Source: Powellomyces hirtus
Taxonomy: Eukaryota > Chytridiomycota > Chytridiomycetes > Spizellomycetales > Powellomycetaceae
Direction: 5' to 3'
Assembly (NCBI GenBank): GCA_025526995.1
Contig: JAHLKG010000010.1
Coordinates: forward strand, 744,001-808,000
DNA length: 64,000 nt
Part shown: positions 32,998-44,761 of the stretch, piece by piece
How positions within the stretch are numbered: the first letter of the stretch is position 1
How the letters are laid out: every line of letters begins with the position of its first letter
Notes under the pieces: generated by a model
Seen by the model: the letters and a program-made list of their open reading frames with translations, nothing else
Told to the model about the DNA's origin: nothing
Database searches by the model: none
Program-made: the position numbers and the translations under genes

Positions 32998-35014
32998 ATG
33001 AAGCACTTTCCACCAACCATAAATTCCGATCCACAAGGGGGCCCCGTTCAAAACACGAGTGCGAGGTCATTCCCCGCTTTGGTCCCTCGTCGATATGCGG
33101 ACCTCTCCGAATCCCGATTCCTACGCGATCTACAGTTGCTTGCGGCTGACACTTCAAAATCAGAATCTGAACGATTACAGGGGGTGAACGCGCTGATAGC
33201 TGCTCGATTGTCCTGGTCGTCTGCAGTGGAGCGCTATCAGACTCGCAGGGAAGAAGTGGTGGTGTCTACAAACGAGAAGGAGCACACGTCAAGCTCTCAC
33301 GCACAGCGGGGTTCTGCGGACAGCGTCCCCGATCTCTCGGTATGAGCGGAACGAGTGCTGTCGATGTTTCTGATCCTTGTTTAAACGGTGTCAATACCAT
33401 CTTGCCGTGACACTTGCTGATGTTCATTCATCACCTGATTTTCCAGAGTTTGCCGGAAGACATTATTCTCGCAATTCTACGAAACCTCAACGCGCCAGCC
33501 TTGTGCAGAATAGAACGATGCAGTCGGAAATTTCGTTCACTGATCTGCCACTACACGCAGCCTCTCTGGCGGCATCAAGTGACCACGGTGTGGGGTTTGC
33601 CGACACAGGCAAACGATCCGCGGTTGTCCGGCTATTTTATTCCGGCCGATTCTGATTGGAAGACAGTATTCGAGGAACGACATAATTTTTATACTGGGCA
33701 GTACCGATTCAGAATGGTGGCAGATCTGGCGGATTTGGAGAGCCGTTCTCGACGACAGGAACTGGTTGAAGAGCGCAGATTCATTCATGCGCGGAAGAAT
33801 CGGGAGTACGTGCTGCACTGTGGACAGCCCACAACGCAGGGAAGGTGAGACATCATACAGACCGAATGTGTTCTATGCGCGTGTTTGGGCGGATCATTGA
33901 ACGAATTCGGCAATCAGTGGGTACGCCGTGAATCTTCGTCTATGCGGCTCCTACATCTTGTGGATATCACACGAAAATCTGGCAGTGTGCAAAATCGACG
34001 GCCACACTGCGCAACTTTTGGAAGGGCACACCGGATCGATCATTACGCTGGCGACCAACCAACGTGATCTCGCCGTCACGGCCGCGGAAGACGCGACGAT
34101 GCGGGTTTGGAACGTTCACAATATGACTTGCATACGCGTCTTACGCGGCGTGGACGTATTAGATTGCGCAATACATGAAAATGTACTGGTCAGCTATAAT
34201 AACGATAATGTCATCGATGTGTGGGATATCACGCTGCCTGATAAACTGAATCGGATTGACATGAGGCACTTTGATGTGGATGCGTCTATTTTGACTCGCG
34301 AGGTGAAGATTGCGGTGTGGGGTGACAACATCGTCTGCGGATTTGAGGTAAGGACTTTCCGCTCTTCAATTGCTATCGATCTCGTGATACGATGCTAATG
34401 CAACGCGTAGAATACGGTGTTCCTTGTGATATGTCGCATTCGAGGTATCCTCAAATTCACACTGTCAGAACCGTCGATATACCACCGGGAAGAGTTCGAG
34501 TCGACCAGCTATCCTACGGTATTGGCAATGTACGACAACATCCTGGTCTCGCGAGGCATTCGATGCCATGAGGTAATTCAATACCACCAAGTACATTCGC
34601 GCGGCTCGCTTCGCTAACGACATCATACACAGATCTGCATATGGGACCTGACCACTGGCGACCTACTGTACCGCCTCTCCGAGTCCATCTCGTTCCAGAC
34701 CACAATCGGGTATCCGATCCGGCCGAGCGAAGTCATCACCGATTTCACGTTGGATGCGCGCGGCTCGTTCCTGATGTGTACGGTAGAGAATGAAGGCGGA
34801 GACGTGTATCTGTTGGCATGGGACTTTAGGAGACTGCCCAAGGCGGGATCATCCGGACGGGAACGCACGTATGAGAAACGGACGCTGGAGAATATCGCAG
34901 GGGATGTACGGTTTGAGGTATGGGTTGCCGTTTGTCTTGTTTCGAGAGCGAACGATGATTAACTTTCGTGACTCTTTGTAGTACACAAATTTCTGGCTTT
35001 GCTACGAAGCCTAA
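32998..35014 (+). CDS. F-box and WD40-repeat protein
   Basis: Probable SCF substrate receptor. At least six exons. The start MKHFPPTINSDPQGG leads a disordered N-terminus; the F-box follows (LPEDIILAILRNLNAPALCRIERCS with RSLICHYTQPLWRHQV). The C-terminal half is WD40 repeats: LEGHTGSIITLATNQ, DATMRVWNVHN, VIDVWDITLPDKL, GSFLMCTVENEGG and ICIWDLTTGDLLY. The last short exon gives YTNFWLCYEA and a stop at 35012. Introns interrupt blades. Substrate unknown. Its 3' end converges with the hydrolase gene at 35252. Confidence 0.87.
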
Positions 35015-35251
35015 TAACCGACTGAGTTCGCCTGTGCGTCACGTCCGCCCGTGAATATGCAATCTAGAATTTGCCTTTGAATTAAGAAGGGGCGATTGGG
35101 GCCGGATCAAGGTGGCACTATCGTCGCATCAGACACAATAGAGGACGTTCAACTCAAGCGCGCTCCGTCAATCACCGCATCTCACTGTAACGACTGAAAT
35201 ATTTATTATATGATGTCGGTATCGCTACGTACAGGGATCTACCTATCTACC

Positions 35252-36726
35252 CTAGAGACTGGAAGCCGAGATGGGCACATCAGCTTCCGCCACTCTCTTC
35301 GCTTCATCGGCTTTATGAGGGACATGGACAAACGCGCGCGACTTGGCGAACGTTGCGCACATGAGTTCGTGGAAACGATGAGGACGCTCTTGCGCCAGGC
35401 CGTGGCCTGCGCCTTCGAACACTTCGAGAGGGCACCCGATTTGCTTGGCGATGTGGAACGAGTTCTTTGGTCGAATGAGCTAAGCAGATGAAGGCAAGAG
35501 TCAGCAAGGAACTCACGGCATCGGCTCATTTCCACGAACAATCGCACACTATCGACTCACGTTGTCTTCAGTTCCGGTCATCACAAGAACAGGAACACCC
35601 AACTGACCAATCTTCTTCAAGCGGGCAGCAGAAACATAGTGACCGCGGATGGCGGCCATCTGCCCGCTTCGGCCGGTTGGAGACTGCATTCCTTTTGCGG
35701 CAGCTGTAGCAGCAAGGGCCTAACGCAACGATACTGTGTCAACTCGTGCTTGAAAACAGAAATAACACGAAAATTATGAAACATTACCTCGTGCATCATT
35801 TCCCTGTTGCTTTTGTGAGTGGCTCCTACCGGCTCTGCATTGAGCCATGACTGATGTTGGTGCAATGTTTAGTGTCAAATCTCACGGTCTGCAGAACGAG
35901 AAGATGTTCATACCTGTGCGAAGACAAGGTTGCAGTAGATGTCATATCCTTGCTGTGGCGTTTTGATACCACCAAGGAACATCATGTTTGCAAAGGTCCA
36001 GATGGCGGTGAGCTATAATGACATGTACAGTGGCATCAGGGTTTGCGATATCTGACGATGTTGAGTCATTGCGTTGCGTACCGGTGGAACAGTGAATCCA
36101 GCATGTGTCGAGATGAACACGATCGCCGCAAATGTTCCCTGGGGTGCGAGCAGAGTAAGCTCTTGGCTGATCATACCACCTGGCGATACGCGGAACATCA
36201 CATGTCAATACCACGCATCCTGTCCGCTCACTCCGTTCTTTCCAAAGTTAACTTACCCATTGATACCCCAGCCAAAAACACATTCTCGGTCCAGCCAAGG
36301 TGTTGCAAAAGCTCGTAGGCGTCCTGGGCCATATCTTTGATACTATAGAACATGCCCAAATAAGTATCGTACCAAAAACGTGCAGCCCAGTATACGCTTC
36401 CATCCCAACTCTTTCTTTACCTGTATCCGGGACCCGGCGCATCCGAATCGCCAATACCTCGGTTGTCAAAGATACAGACTTCGTATCCGCCTCGTGCGAG
36501 CAGTTGGTTGACGGTCGTGTCCCAGGCGCGCAACGACCCAGAGAGACCTGTCGGGAATGACATTTAGTGAACAAGTCTCCCAAAGCGAGAGTGCCAACTG
36601 GCGAATTGACAGAAAACGGCCCTCACCCATGACAAGGAGGACTTTGTTCGGTCCCGAACCGTGAAGCTCATAGCAGATTTTGTAGGGACCGCCCGAAGGT
36701 CGGTTTTTGGCGACTGTGGCAAACAT
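35252..36726 (-). CDS. Alpha/beta hydrolase
   Basis: Member of the alpha/beta hydrolase fold, interrupted by several introns. Start MFATVAKNRPSGGPY; then VLLVMGEGRFLS-like region before the first intron; GLSGSLRAWDTTVNQLL; VCIFDNRGIGDSDAPG; then the nucleophile elbow GVSMGGMISQELT with catalytic Ser; PVLVMTGTEDNLIRPK with the Asp; and the His in FEGAGHGLAQE. The protein ends ADVPISASSL at 35252. The order is typical of epoxide-hydrolase or esterase-like members, and no cap domain tells them apart. No membrane or signal segment. Divergent from nothing close upstream (next gene 650 nt away). Confidence 0.86.
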
Positions 36727-37383
36727 TTTGTTTACGAGAAGTACTATTTCTTCTGGAGTTTCAAATTACGAAAGGCGAGAGGGTATGAGGTTATATACTT
36801 TGGTGAGAGACAAGAGTCGGAAGTCAGGCTTCAACGTCAGTGCAATGCGCTACATTCTGCGGCTATTCTGCCGTTGTTCTGAATGATACCTGGAAAGCGG
36901 GAGCAGTGATGCGTTCTGCACGCGTGTGGCGCGTTCATTTCCGTTCACAAGACCAAGCAGAAACAAAGAAATAGACGGGCGGGAAGAACATTACTCCCCG
37001 CGGGCGTCTTCTTTTTACATGTGTTTGTGATCCTTGGAATTTATCCTGCCCCCCCCCCCCCCCCGCGCCCATCACATGAGCAATACACAGCGCCCACGAA
37101 TCCACGAAATAAACGGCTTATGGACGTTCGGATTCGTTTTATTGAGGAACGATGGATGCCGGTACCGTGTTGCGAACGGGTAAATGACTCTGCTTGGGCC
37201 ACGTCCTGACAGGTGCGTGCTCTTGTCTGGCAGGATAGTGGAAAGCTCATTGACGCCAAGGTGCTTAACCGAGGACTGATAAATTATGTGCGTGTAGAGG
37301 TTATTGGATGGAGATGAGCACTATTGATGGTGTTGGGGTTATCGGGATGATGGATAAAGCTACCTCGGACCACCGCGGCACTA
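36727..37383. other. Intergenic region with a C16 tract, no gene seen
   Basis: About 660 nt between the hydrolase start and the 3' end of the F-box-like gene. It contains a run of 16 C (37049-37064). No coding motif on either strand. Confidence 0.45.
37049..37064. repeat. Poly-C tract (16 nt)
   Basis: Sixteen consecutive C on the plus strand in the intergenic region upstream of the 35252-36726 hydrolase gene. Confidence 0.85.
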
Positions 37384-38061
37384 TCAGTAGTAGACTTGAA
37401 GCAAGTTTTCAGTATACAGGTCAAACTTCTCAACTCGAACCTCTAGGGCTCCGTCGTCCAGCCTTCGGAAAGCATAAAATTTAAGGGGCGTCTCCCCCTG
37501 ACTCCTGACTATGACAGCCCAAGGACACTCGTCAATGGAATCTCCAATTTTGTGGATAGTGACGTTTTTGAGCAGAAAGCTCTCCACGTCGTCGTCAATC
37601 AGAGAAAATGGAACATTGCGGAGCAGCTCCATGCGTACCGTTGCACATGACATATTGCGAGGATCAGTTTCAAAGATAACGGGGAAGTCCATTGTGCCTA
37701 TCAGGCTGTCGAACAGCTTGTGATTGGTGAGAACAAAGTCTGCAATGCTTCTCAGGTATAAGACAGACTCTTCGTCACGCGCGTGGCTCAATTCCAAGCA
37801 CATTCCACAGAGGACCGCGCCGGGGTCAACGAAAGCATTGCTGAGAGGATTTTTGAAACGTCTGAAGAGTCGGCGAGTCGAACGTGTGCTGAAAAGCAAA
37901 GCATACGCCAGCATCAGATCCCGATGGTGACGACGAACGATCGTGTGAAAGGTTTTGTTTACGAGAAGCAGTTTGAAAAACAGGCCCGCGTTTACACGAA
38001 GGATGATATCTTCCCATAGATGATCAAAGACGATCGAGATGACTTTTGCTGGTAAAGTCAT
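37384..38061 (-). CDS. F-box-like protein of unknown function (225 aa)
   Basis: Intronless frame of 225 residues. The N-terminus resembles an F-box (MTLPAKVISIVFDHLWED, then LFFKLLLVNKTFHTIVRRHHRD). The middle is rich in Leu and Arg (RSTRRLFRRFKNPLSNAF) and the C-terminus has no recognised repeat (RVEKFDLYTENLLQVYY). No membrane segment. The F-box resemblance is inferred from the hydrophobic pattern and could be chance. Neighbouring F-box-type genes lie at 38211 and 33.0 kb, which suggests a local family. Confidence 0.65.
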   Translation of the reverse strand: MTLPAKVISIVFDHLWEDIILRVNAGLFFKLLLVNKTFHTIVRRHHRDLMLAYALLFSTRSTRRLFRRFKNPLSNAFVDPGAVLCGMCLELSHARDEESVLYLRSIADFVLTNHKLFDSLIGTMDFPVIFETDPRNMSCATVRMELLRNVPFSLIDDDVESFLLKNVTIHKIGDSIDECPWAVIVRSQGETPLKFYAFRRLDDGALEVRVEKFDLYTENLLQVYY

Positions 38062-38210
38062 TGCGGTGGTTGGTGACTAGCGACGAACAATGTGATCTGT
38101 TGAGGATGCGAGGGCGCGTGGAAAAGCTTGAGAAAGGTTCGACTACTGGTACGCGGCTTTTACAGCAAAACCAATACATTATCATGCCTATCCTAATCAT
38201 CACAAGTTCG

Positions 38211-39425
38211 CTACTTTCTACCTTTCTTCAACACTTTCAAAACCATCTTCTCCCCCGCATCCTTCGCATTGCTGAATGCCCTCCCACTAACCGGCACCCC
38301 CGCCTGAACCAGCCACGCACACGTGTCCACATCGCCCTCCAGCGCCGCCCTATTCAACAGCGTTCCCGCAGCTTCGCACTCCCGAATCCTGCCCTCAATT
38401 GCCTCCGCATGCATCGTAAGACTCTTGAGGGTCTGCGCGCGGGTGGTCGCTGGTGCTTGGGCGAGGGAGAGGAGGAGGGAGTCGAGGGGGACGAGGTTAT
38501 GGGTGAGGACGTGGGAGAGGATACGCGGGGAGGAGTTGGTGGAGAGGAGGTGGGGGAGTGTGGTGGGGGGAAGTGGGTGCGGGAGGTAGGGTAGGAGGGA
38601 GAGGAAGAGGGGGAGGTTGTCGGTGGTGAGGAGGTGGGTGAGGAGCGTTGGGTGGGGTTTGATGCTTGCGGGGGCAGAAGCGGGGGTCTCCGTGTGTGGC
38701 GGGGGAGGGAGGCGTGATGGCTGCGATGCGCCGCCCGGGATAATCGTGTCCTGTGAGCTTGATCTCTTCATTTCTGGCTGTGGTGCTGGCTCCGCGGTGG
38801 GGTTGGTGGTTGTGGAGGCTACAGCGACATTGTCGGCCCAACTGGCCAGCAACGCAACCGCAACGTCCATGTTTCCCACCCCGACAGCCACCTCAATCGC
38901 CTTATTCCAATCCGTTACCAAGGCCCTTCTCGCACACCATTTAGCCACACCCACATCGCCAAGCCTCGCGATCGCCACATCCATCTCTTTCCACCCGTCC
39001 CAAGCCTTGCCTACACTCCTCTTCACACTTTCCACACTATCCAACCGCGCAATCCATCTATCAAGCACGGCGATGACACTGAGGTTCAGGACCCGGGCTT
39101 TGATCCCCATGCGGACAAGTGCCAAGGCTTGTGCCGCCGAAAGGGGCGATGCGGGCGGGACGGCAGAATGTTTGCATCGAGCGAGAATCCAGCGGGCCCG
39201 GACGTGTTCGTCTTGCGAAAACTGGTGCACCCTCCGGCAGGTGCGCGTGAACGTTTGCGGACAAGGTAAAAGCTCCAAGAGCTGCGCGAGGACGGGTTTG
39301 GGGAGCGTATCGAGCGTAGGCCGAGACCAGATGTCGGTTGTGGTGGTTGTGCTGCTCGTTAGTTTGGCTTGGAGGGATGCGACGGGGAGAGCTAATCCCG
39401 CTACAGCGCTTTTTATCACGGTCAT
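38211..39425 (-). CDS. F-box-like protein with low-complexity linker and ankyrin-like tail (404 aa)
   Basis: Intronless, GC-rich frame of 404 residues. Near residue 40 an F-box-like segment reads LPKPVLAQLLELLPCPQTF followed by RTCRRVHQFSQ. The middle is an alanine/proline/threonine-rich linker, and the C-terminal part has two helix pairs reminiscent of ankyrin repeats (LLNRAALEGDVDTCAWLVQAGVPV). The complementary strand is also open over much of this GC-rich region, so the strand choice rests on the F-box and ankyrin-like motifs. A ubiquitin-ligase adaptor role is plausible but not shown. Confidence 0.65.
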   Translation of the reverse strand: MTVIKSAVAGLALPVASLQAKLTSSTTTTTDIWSRPTLDTLPKPVLAQLLELLPCPQTFTRTCRRVHQFSQDEHVRARWILARCKHSAVPPASPLSAAQALALVRMGIKARVLNLSVIAVLDRWIARLDSVESVKRSVGKAWDGWKEMDVAIARLGDVGVAKWCARRALVTDWNKAIEVAVGVGNMDVAVALLASWADNVAVASTTTNPTAEPAPQPEMKRSSSQDTIIPGGASQPSRLPPPPHTETPASAPASIKPHPTLLTHLLTTDNLPLFLSLLPYLPHPLPPTTLPHLLSTNSSPRILSHVLTHNLVPLDSLLLSLAQAPATTRAQTLKSLTMHAEAIEGRIRECEAAGTLLNRAALEGDVDTCAWLVQAGVPVSGRAFSNAKDAGEKMVLKVLKKGRK

Positions 39426-39901
39426 TATGCGGTCAACTCAAGAAAGGGTGAACAGTGGTGGGGGCGACGGTCGAGCTTCCTCAAACAATTTGCAGATTTT
39501 TTTATCGCAAGAAAGGCCAGAGGGGATGCATTCTCCCTTGGCGATGAAATGAACGAAGTTTTTGCATGATGTATGGAAAAGGCAACGGCGTCCAGACCAA
39601 AGACTAAGTTGAAAGAAGCTTGGTTGAGGCTGAAAGAGCGAGGCGAGCCCTTTCATTAGTTCTTTCACTGTACATTAAAGTTAACCTTAACGACCACAAG
39701 CCGAAAACACCCCTCATAGGTGTACCACAATCGCGGTAGCGTTCCAAACAAGAACCAATATGACATGATGTACATTTCATCTCAAGCATATGCATATCCC
39801 TCTACGTATCTAATGCGGTGGCTTCACTATCGACCTCCGAATCTACGAATAGTTGGCCATCATCAGTACCGTGCCAAACGTCATGCTTCCAATGAAGGCA
39901 C
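39426..39901. other. Intergenic region, no gene seen
   Basis: 475 nt between two minus-strand genes: the 5' flank of the ankyrin-like gene and the 3' flank of AHA1. Short frames only. No motif seen. Confidence 0.45.
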
Positions 39902-41154
39902 CTACCCAAAGGTGGCTTTTATGCTGTTCCAGTAATAGTTCTGCCAGTTCTTTTCCGTTATGTCCTTCTCACTGGCAGGGACGTCGCTCTGTGTGACCTT
40001 CAAGGTAGTCTTGTCGGACCCCTCCACAAACTCCATCTCCACGGTGGAGTGGTGACCGGCCGGCCAAGTCTTCAGTCTCCATTTCTGCACAATCTTCTTG
40101 TTTGGAACCAATTCAACAATGATTCCTGTGATGTTGCCGTCAAACAAGTTGAATGTGGAGCCCACTTCCCGGCCAATCTCGGCTTTGCCGCGCGTCCACG
40201 CCTGCACGCGTTGCTTGTCGAGAAGGGTTTCGTAAATGTCGGCAGGGGACGCGGCGAAGTCGATGGTTTGCTTGATGGAGGTGAGACCGCCCTTAGTTGA
40301 GGGGGCAGTGGATGTGGCCGTGGTTTGGGTGGGAGCTGGTGGTTTGGGTTGGTATTGTTTCAGCACAGGGTGGCCCTTCATTTCCTCGGGAGCGATGAAA
40401 ACATCCTTTACATGCGCTGTCAAGAGCGTTTCTAGTCAGAAACCCCGCCCAATACATTTGTTCGTTTGTCATGAATGTTTCCCTTACCCTCCACCAAGTC
40501 CTTCGCGAAAGGCGTCATTTTTTCTCTCAGCACTTTGGTGAGCTCAAGACGGACTACGTCCTTGATCTTCTCCCGCTCGGCATTGGGCGAGTCAAGCGAA
40601 ATGTCGAACTAGTTCGCAAACATCGACGTTAGGAGCTGGACCACATTCCCCGGGCTTTGTTTCGTCCACCTCCATACCACAATGTCCTCCACTTCCGTGT
40701 CGTGCATGTACTCGGGGATATCTATCTTTCCGCTCGCGGTAGTGCCAAAACCTTCACCTAAACAAGGACACGCCATTCAGCTTACATTTCCCCTCATTCC
40801 CTACTAAATTTCTCGCAAAAGCTCAACATACCCTTCCACCCAAGAACGAGGACCACGTCGAAGATGGTGATGACCTTGCCCTTCCTCTGGTTTAGGTCAA
40901 CATCACCAGTCACATCCCGCACCTCATCTATCGACACCTTCACGTCTCCCTTCTCGGTGGCAGCTCCCGTCAGCTTTTCGGTAAAGTACTCCTTAGCCCA
41001 AGGCAAGCAGTTCTTTTCCACCCAGTGCCTACATACAGTAAGGGAAGATCAGCTGCCACAATTTTGATCGCGAACTCGTTCGTTCCCGCGATTATTTTTG
41101 TTCGCTTGCAATTGCATACCAGTTGTTAACGTTCTTCCAGTTCGTCCCCGTCAT
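39902..41154 (-). CDS. AHA1: Activator of Hsp90 ATPase (Aha1)
   Basis: Co-chaperone that stimulates Hsp90 ATPase. Five or more exons. Exon 1 gives MTGTNWKNVNNWHW, including the conserved NxNNWHW motif, completed across the first intron (VEKNCLPWAKEYF). The N-terminal domain continues with VRDVTGDVDLNQRKGKV and FDVVLVLGWKG, then GKIDIPEYMHDTEVEDIV joined to FDISLDSPNAERE. That join uses an intron with donor GTATGG and acceptor AACTAG; without it an in-frame TAG appears. The C-terminal AHSA1/START-like domain (IKQTIDFAASPADIYETLLD, WTRGKAEIGREVGS, VQKWRLKTWPAGHHST) ends ATFG at 39902. Domain order and length fit the family. Confidence 0.93.
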
Positions 41155-41361
41155 GATGTTGAAGGTTTGTGTTGAGTTTCGAAAAGTGTTATAATGGTGC
41201 TGCCTTTATGAAGTAACGGTTGATAATTTCTAGACCGTTCGGAAACGTTCTGGACGCGGATTCGATCCAATCAATGGTGACATCAATTACGTATGCAGAA
41301 TGCTATATCTAGTGCGTGACTACAGATATGGGAGTGTGATTTATAGAACGAGGTCGACAGA

Positions 41362-44074
41362 CTATTTGACCTCTCCAGGAGGTGGACTGCTATGAACATA
41401 GGCCAGTAGATAAGCAGTGCATTTACGCTTATCAGATGCATCCTTTTGCCCTTTTGTGACTGTCGTATCGTCGAAGCACGTCCATGACTCGCTTTTCGCA
41501 TCATAAACATCAGTAACATAGTGGCCTACGTAGCACAAGTCGGACGTTAGAGGTGAGAAAGCGATGTGTCCAAACTTCAAAGAATGATTTGTTACCTCGC
41601 ATTGGCTTATTCCCCAAATGGGATACAATGCTAGAGTGAGCAACAGTAACAGTGAGCAACCTGAGCAGCTTGAGATAATGCAAATGAGCGCTTACCTGCG
41701 CAAGTGATATCTTCCTGGCGCTTTGCCGAAACCCAACACAAGCTTCTTCTCTGAAATGTCGATATGAGCATTAATGCTTACGCCACTAAAATTAATGGTA
41801 ATATCTGAAGTTCACCTTCATTCTGTTTCTGGGCTACGTTCTTGGGTTCTCTGTTTGCAGCAGGCTCCTCCTTCAGAAAAATGGAAGTACCCTCGGTTGA
41901 AAGGGTGTCGCCCGCCTGGAGCCTGTTGAGCTCTGATAGGCTTCTAGAAGGGGAGGGGAGGATGATTGGTCCGAGTGCGATCTTGGAATCTCCAACATGC
42001 CCGACATACCTCGGGGGCACCGTCCCATTTTTCCGACCCACTCCAACTTGCCATCGACCTAGTGTACCGTATCAGCATCTCGTGAGCACGCTGTAAGAGG
42101 CAAGCGAGGCTCACCAAAGTCTAATTGCAGCGGGATCGCTATCGGGTCATTGCGCTTTCGCACCACCATCGCTTGCGCATCAAGCCAGAATCGTTTGAGA
42201 TGCACTATGATGACCGGTGGCAGATTGCGCATCAAGTAGGTTTTGGAAGCCTTGTCAGATCCGCATTTATCGCATTTCCAATCAACCATACCACCCTATC
42301 CAAGACAACGAATGAGTGAGAGTGGAAACGGTCGCATCTGATGCACACGTACCTTGAAAAAGCTGGTAACTAGGGATTCCAAATGGATCTGGCGGCCCAT
42401 TGGGCCTACCAAATCCAATGGCATGTTATCAAAGTGTTCAGAGCCTTCTGATTTGTTTCCGCAAGCTCGACATTGCAGAGTACGCTGGTACGACAGGTTA
42501 ACTAGACGGTCTTACATGACCAGGCAGCGTAAAATGGGTACCTCTGCCACCCATTCAAATGTAGACTCGACTGGTGCATGTGCTCGGGGTATAGGGGCAG
42601 ACCGCAGTTCAGTCTTCAGTAGGCTCAAAATTGCTGTAAGGAACTCCTGCGCATCCTACGACATTACACAAAAACAAATCGATCAACAGATGTCAAGAAA
42701 TGGGCTATTGAAAACCATTTACCTCCTGACGATCATCGTTAAATTGCTGTATCAAGTCGCTTAATGTACGTCGCAGAGGTAAGACGCTGACAAGTTTACA
42801 CTCGTCCCTCAATTGGAAGATTTGTGACAAGCACGACCAGAGAGTGCCGCTTCCATTGGCCTTTTTCTCCAAAATGGATACAATCTTTTGAAAGTTGGCT
42901 TTTGAAGGGTTAGACTGATCGTACTAAGGTCATCAGAGCGCTGGGCGACTCACATTTGAACGGCAACGCGTACATCATCTGCAGGGAGGCAGCCATGTAA
43001 CACGTTTGCCCAGAATTCCGGATGCCTTCGGATCTGGGCGGTGACCGATCTCTGCGGGATTTGGTTTGGCGTTGGTCGGGCAGATCTGGTCCGAATCTTT
43101 TCAAGGCATGGCTTCCATAAAAGTTGACAGGTCTTTGCGCGTCTAATAGAGCATTGAGGTTAATTGAGTTGATTCCAATCAATAATCGGACTCTGGTTGG
43201 TTGCACACCTGGAGATCGGGTATTGTCGAGAGCGGGGGTCACTCGAGGAGCAGATGGCGGTATCTTTATCTTTATTCTCGGTGTCTGTGGGAGCTCAAGG
43301 ACTTGCGGTTTCTTGACTGGCTCCACCTTTGGATAATCTTTCAATGGCGGTGATTGCGAGTTCGACAATGGTGCTTTCGTCGGCGTTCGTGGTGGACGAG
43401 CAGCGGGAAGGTCCGGTACTTCCACTTTCACCATATAGTTGCTCGGTGTCTGTGCTGCGTCTCTCGCCTCCTTCTCCAGTCTTCTCGATTCCTCAAACAT
43501 CTTCACTCTTGCCGATAGCGGTGGCGTTGGTACTGGCTTCATGCTGTTGCCCAGGGCTTTGGTAGACAAAAGACCAAAGTCATCTGCTGGAGGAGGCATG
43601 TCGGCATCTGGGTTGGAAAGACCTGTCAGAAAGAAGGCTCCGACATGCACGCGCCACAAATGTGTATTGACCACCCATACGTTTTTTGGGAGTATTGCGT
43701 TGAGTGCATGTCCAGTAAAATGTGTTCTTACTCGGACCGCTTGGGGTGGAGAACCGTATGGCGCCAAATCGACTGATCCGCAATGTGAAATTGTCGGCCC
43801 CCGTCATCGGCTTTGCAAAGACCGGTTGAGCAATTTCGTGTCGCTTCTTTCCTCCCTTCAAGACGAGCGCCCCGCCTTGTGTTCGGCAACCAGCATTGGT
43901 TAGTGTCTATCCGCAAAAATGCACAGAAAAGCGGCTTGCACCTGTGGTGAACCAGGCCTGTCCATTTTCGATCTTTTCGATAGTCTTTCCTTCGGCATTC
44001 TGTACCACAATGGCTCCTGAGAATATTGGGTCTTCCGGGGCATTTTCCTTGTCCTCGGTTTTCCCAGGCGACAT
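41362..44074 (-). CDS. Ubiquitin-specific protease (USP), USP37-like
   Basis: Deubiquitinase of the C19 family with multiple introns. N-terminal MSPGKTEDKENAPEDP followed by IVVQNAEGKTIEKIENGQAWF resembles the PH-like N-domain of USP37-type enzymes. A long disordered region follows (PPTPRIKIKIPPSAPRVTP). The Cys box reads GIRNSGQTCYMAASLQM, where GNTCYM is usual, so the oxyanion-site Asn is Gln. The zinc-ribbon and strand region reads VDWKCDKCGSDKASKTYLM then RNLPPVIIVHLKRFW. The His box GHYVTDVYDAKSESWTCFDD closes the domain near 41400. The start at 44074 is chosen; an upstream in-frame ATG lies at 44122. Confidence 0.82.
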
Positions 44075-44122
44075 GAGTTGGACGAGGACAGCCGATAGGC
44101 TGAACAGGCGTAGAGGTTCCAA

Positions 44123-44761
44123 AGATCACAGTTGCACACAGATGGCATACACGAGCTCACACCGGAGACTTTGCAGAGGTCGGTAGGAGGTGTTGGGGTT
44201 TGGGCGTGGACAAATTGTCAAATATCGGGAGAGGGGGGGGGGGGGGGGGGCTGGCGGATTCACCACCATGGGCGGTGGCTGTGCAAGTGCAATTTCGGAC
44301 AAAAGTTGCATCGTCATCATCCTTATCACGTGAATCTAACATGCGGCGTGTGCTACTTTGCACTACTTTGTATGACGCAGCATGACACAGACGAAAGTGT
44401 GCGGCAAGGCTTAGAATAGAAGTCAGTCGGAGGAGGCTGGACTGACATTATTGTCCGAAACAGAGTGGCAGAAATAAGAAAGGGGTTTGTTTGCGTTTGA
44501 CAGGTGAGACGATTGGTGAGAGACTTGCCTTGTAAAGGACATATATTTAGGAGGTATAGATAGATGAAAGGATGACGTTGTTGAGCCGCACTGAAAAGGC
44601 GCTTTGTGAAACAAAAAAGAGATAGGGGACCTCCACAGTCAAAAAAGACCCGAACGGTCTCAGGTGTGCTTTTGTATAAGAGCTCACAAAAGTGTGAGAG
44701 ATCCTTCAAGCAACCCAACGAAAACACCTATTATCACCCAACAACCCCAGTCTTCTCTATT
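44123..44761. other. Divergent promoter region with a G18 tract
   Basis: Between the USP gene (minus) and the F-box-like gene (plus). It contains a run of 18 G at 44233-44250. The 3' part carries an A/C-rich leader just before the ATG at 44762. No gene supported. Confidence 0.45.
44233..44250. repeat. Poly-G tract (18 nt)
   Basis: Eighteen consecutive G on the plus strand, about 160 nt upstream of the USP start codon. Confidence 0.85.

Noticed and set aside
38300..39500. Long plus-strand open frame opposite the ankyrin-like protein
   Set aside because: High GC opens both strands; only the minus-strand product shows F-box and ankyrin-like motifs.
40600..40720. Apparent in-frame stop in AHA1
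   Set aside because: An intron with donor GTATGG and acceptor AACTAG removes it and joins EVEDIV to FDISLD, matching the family.
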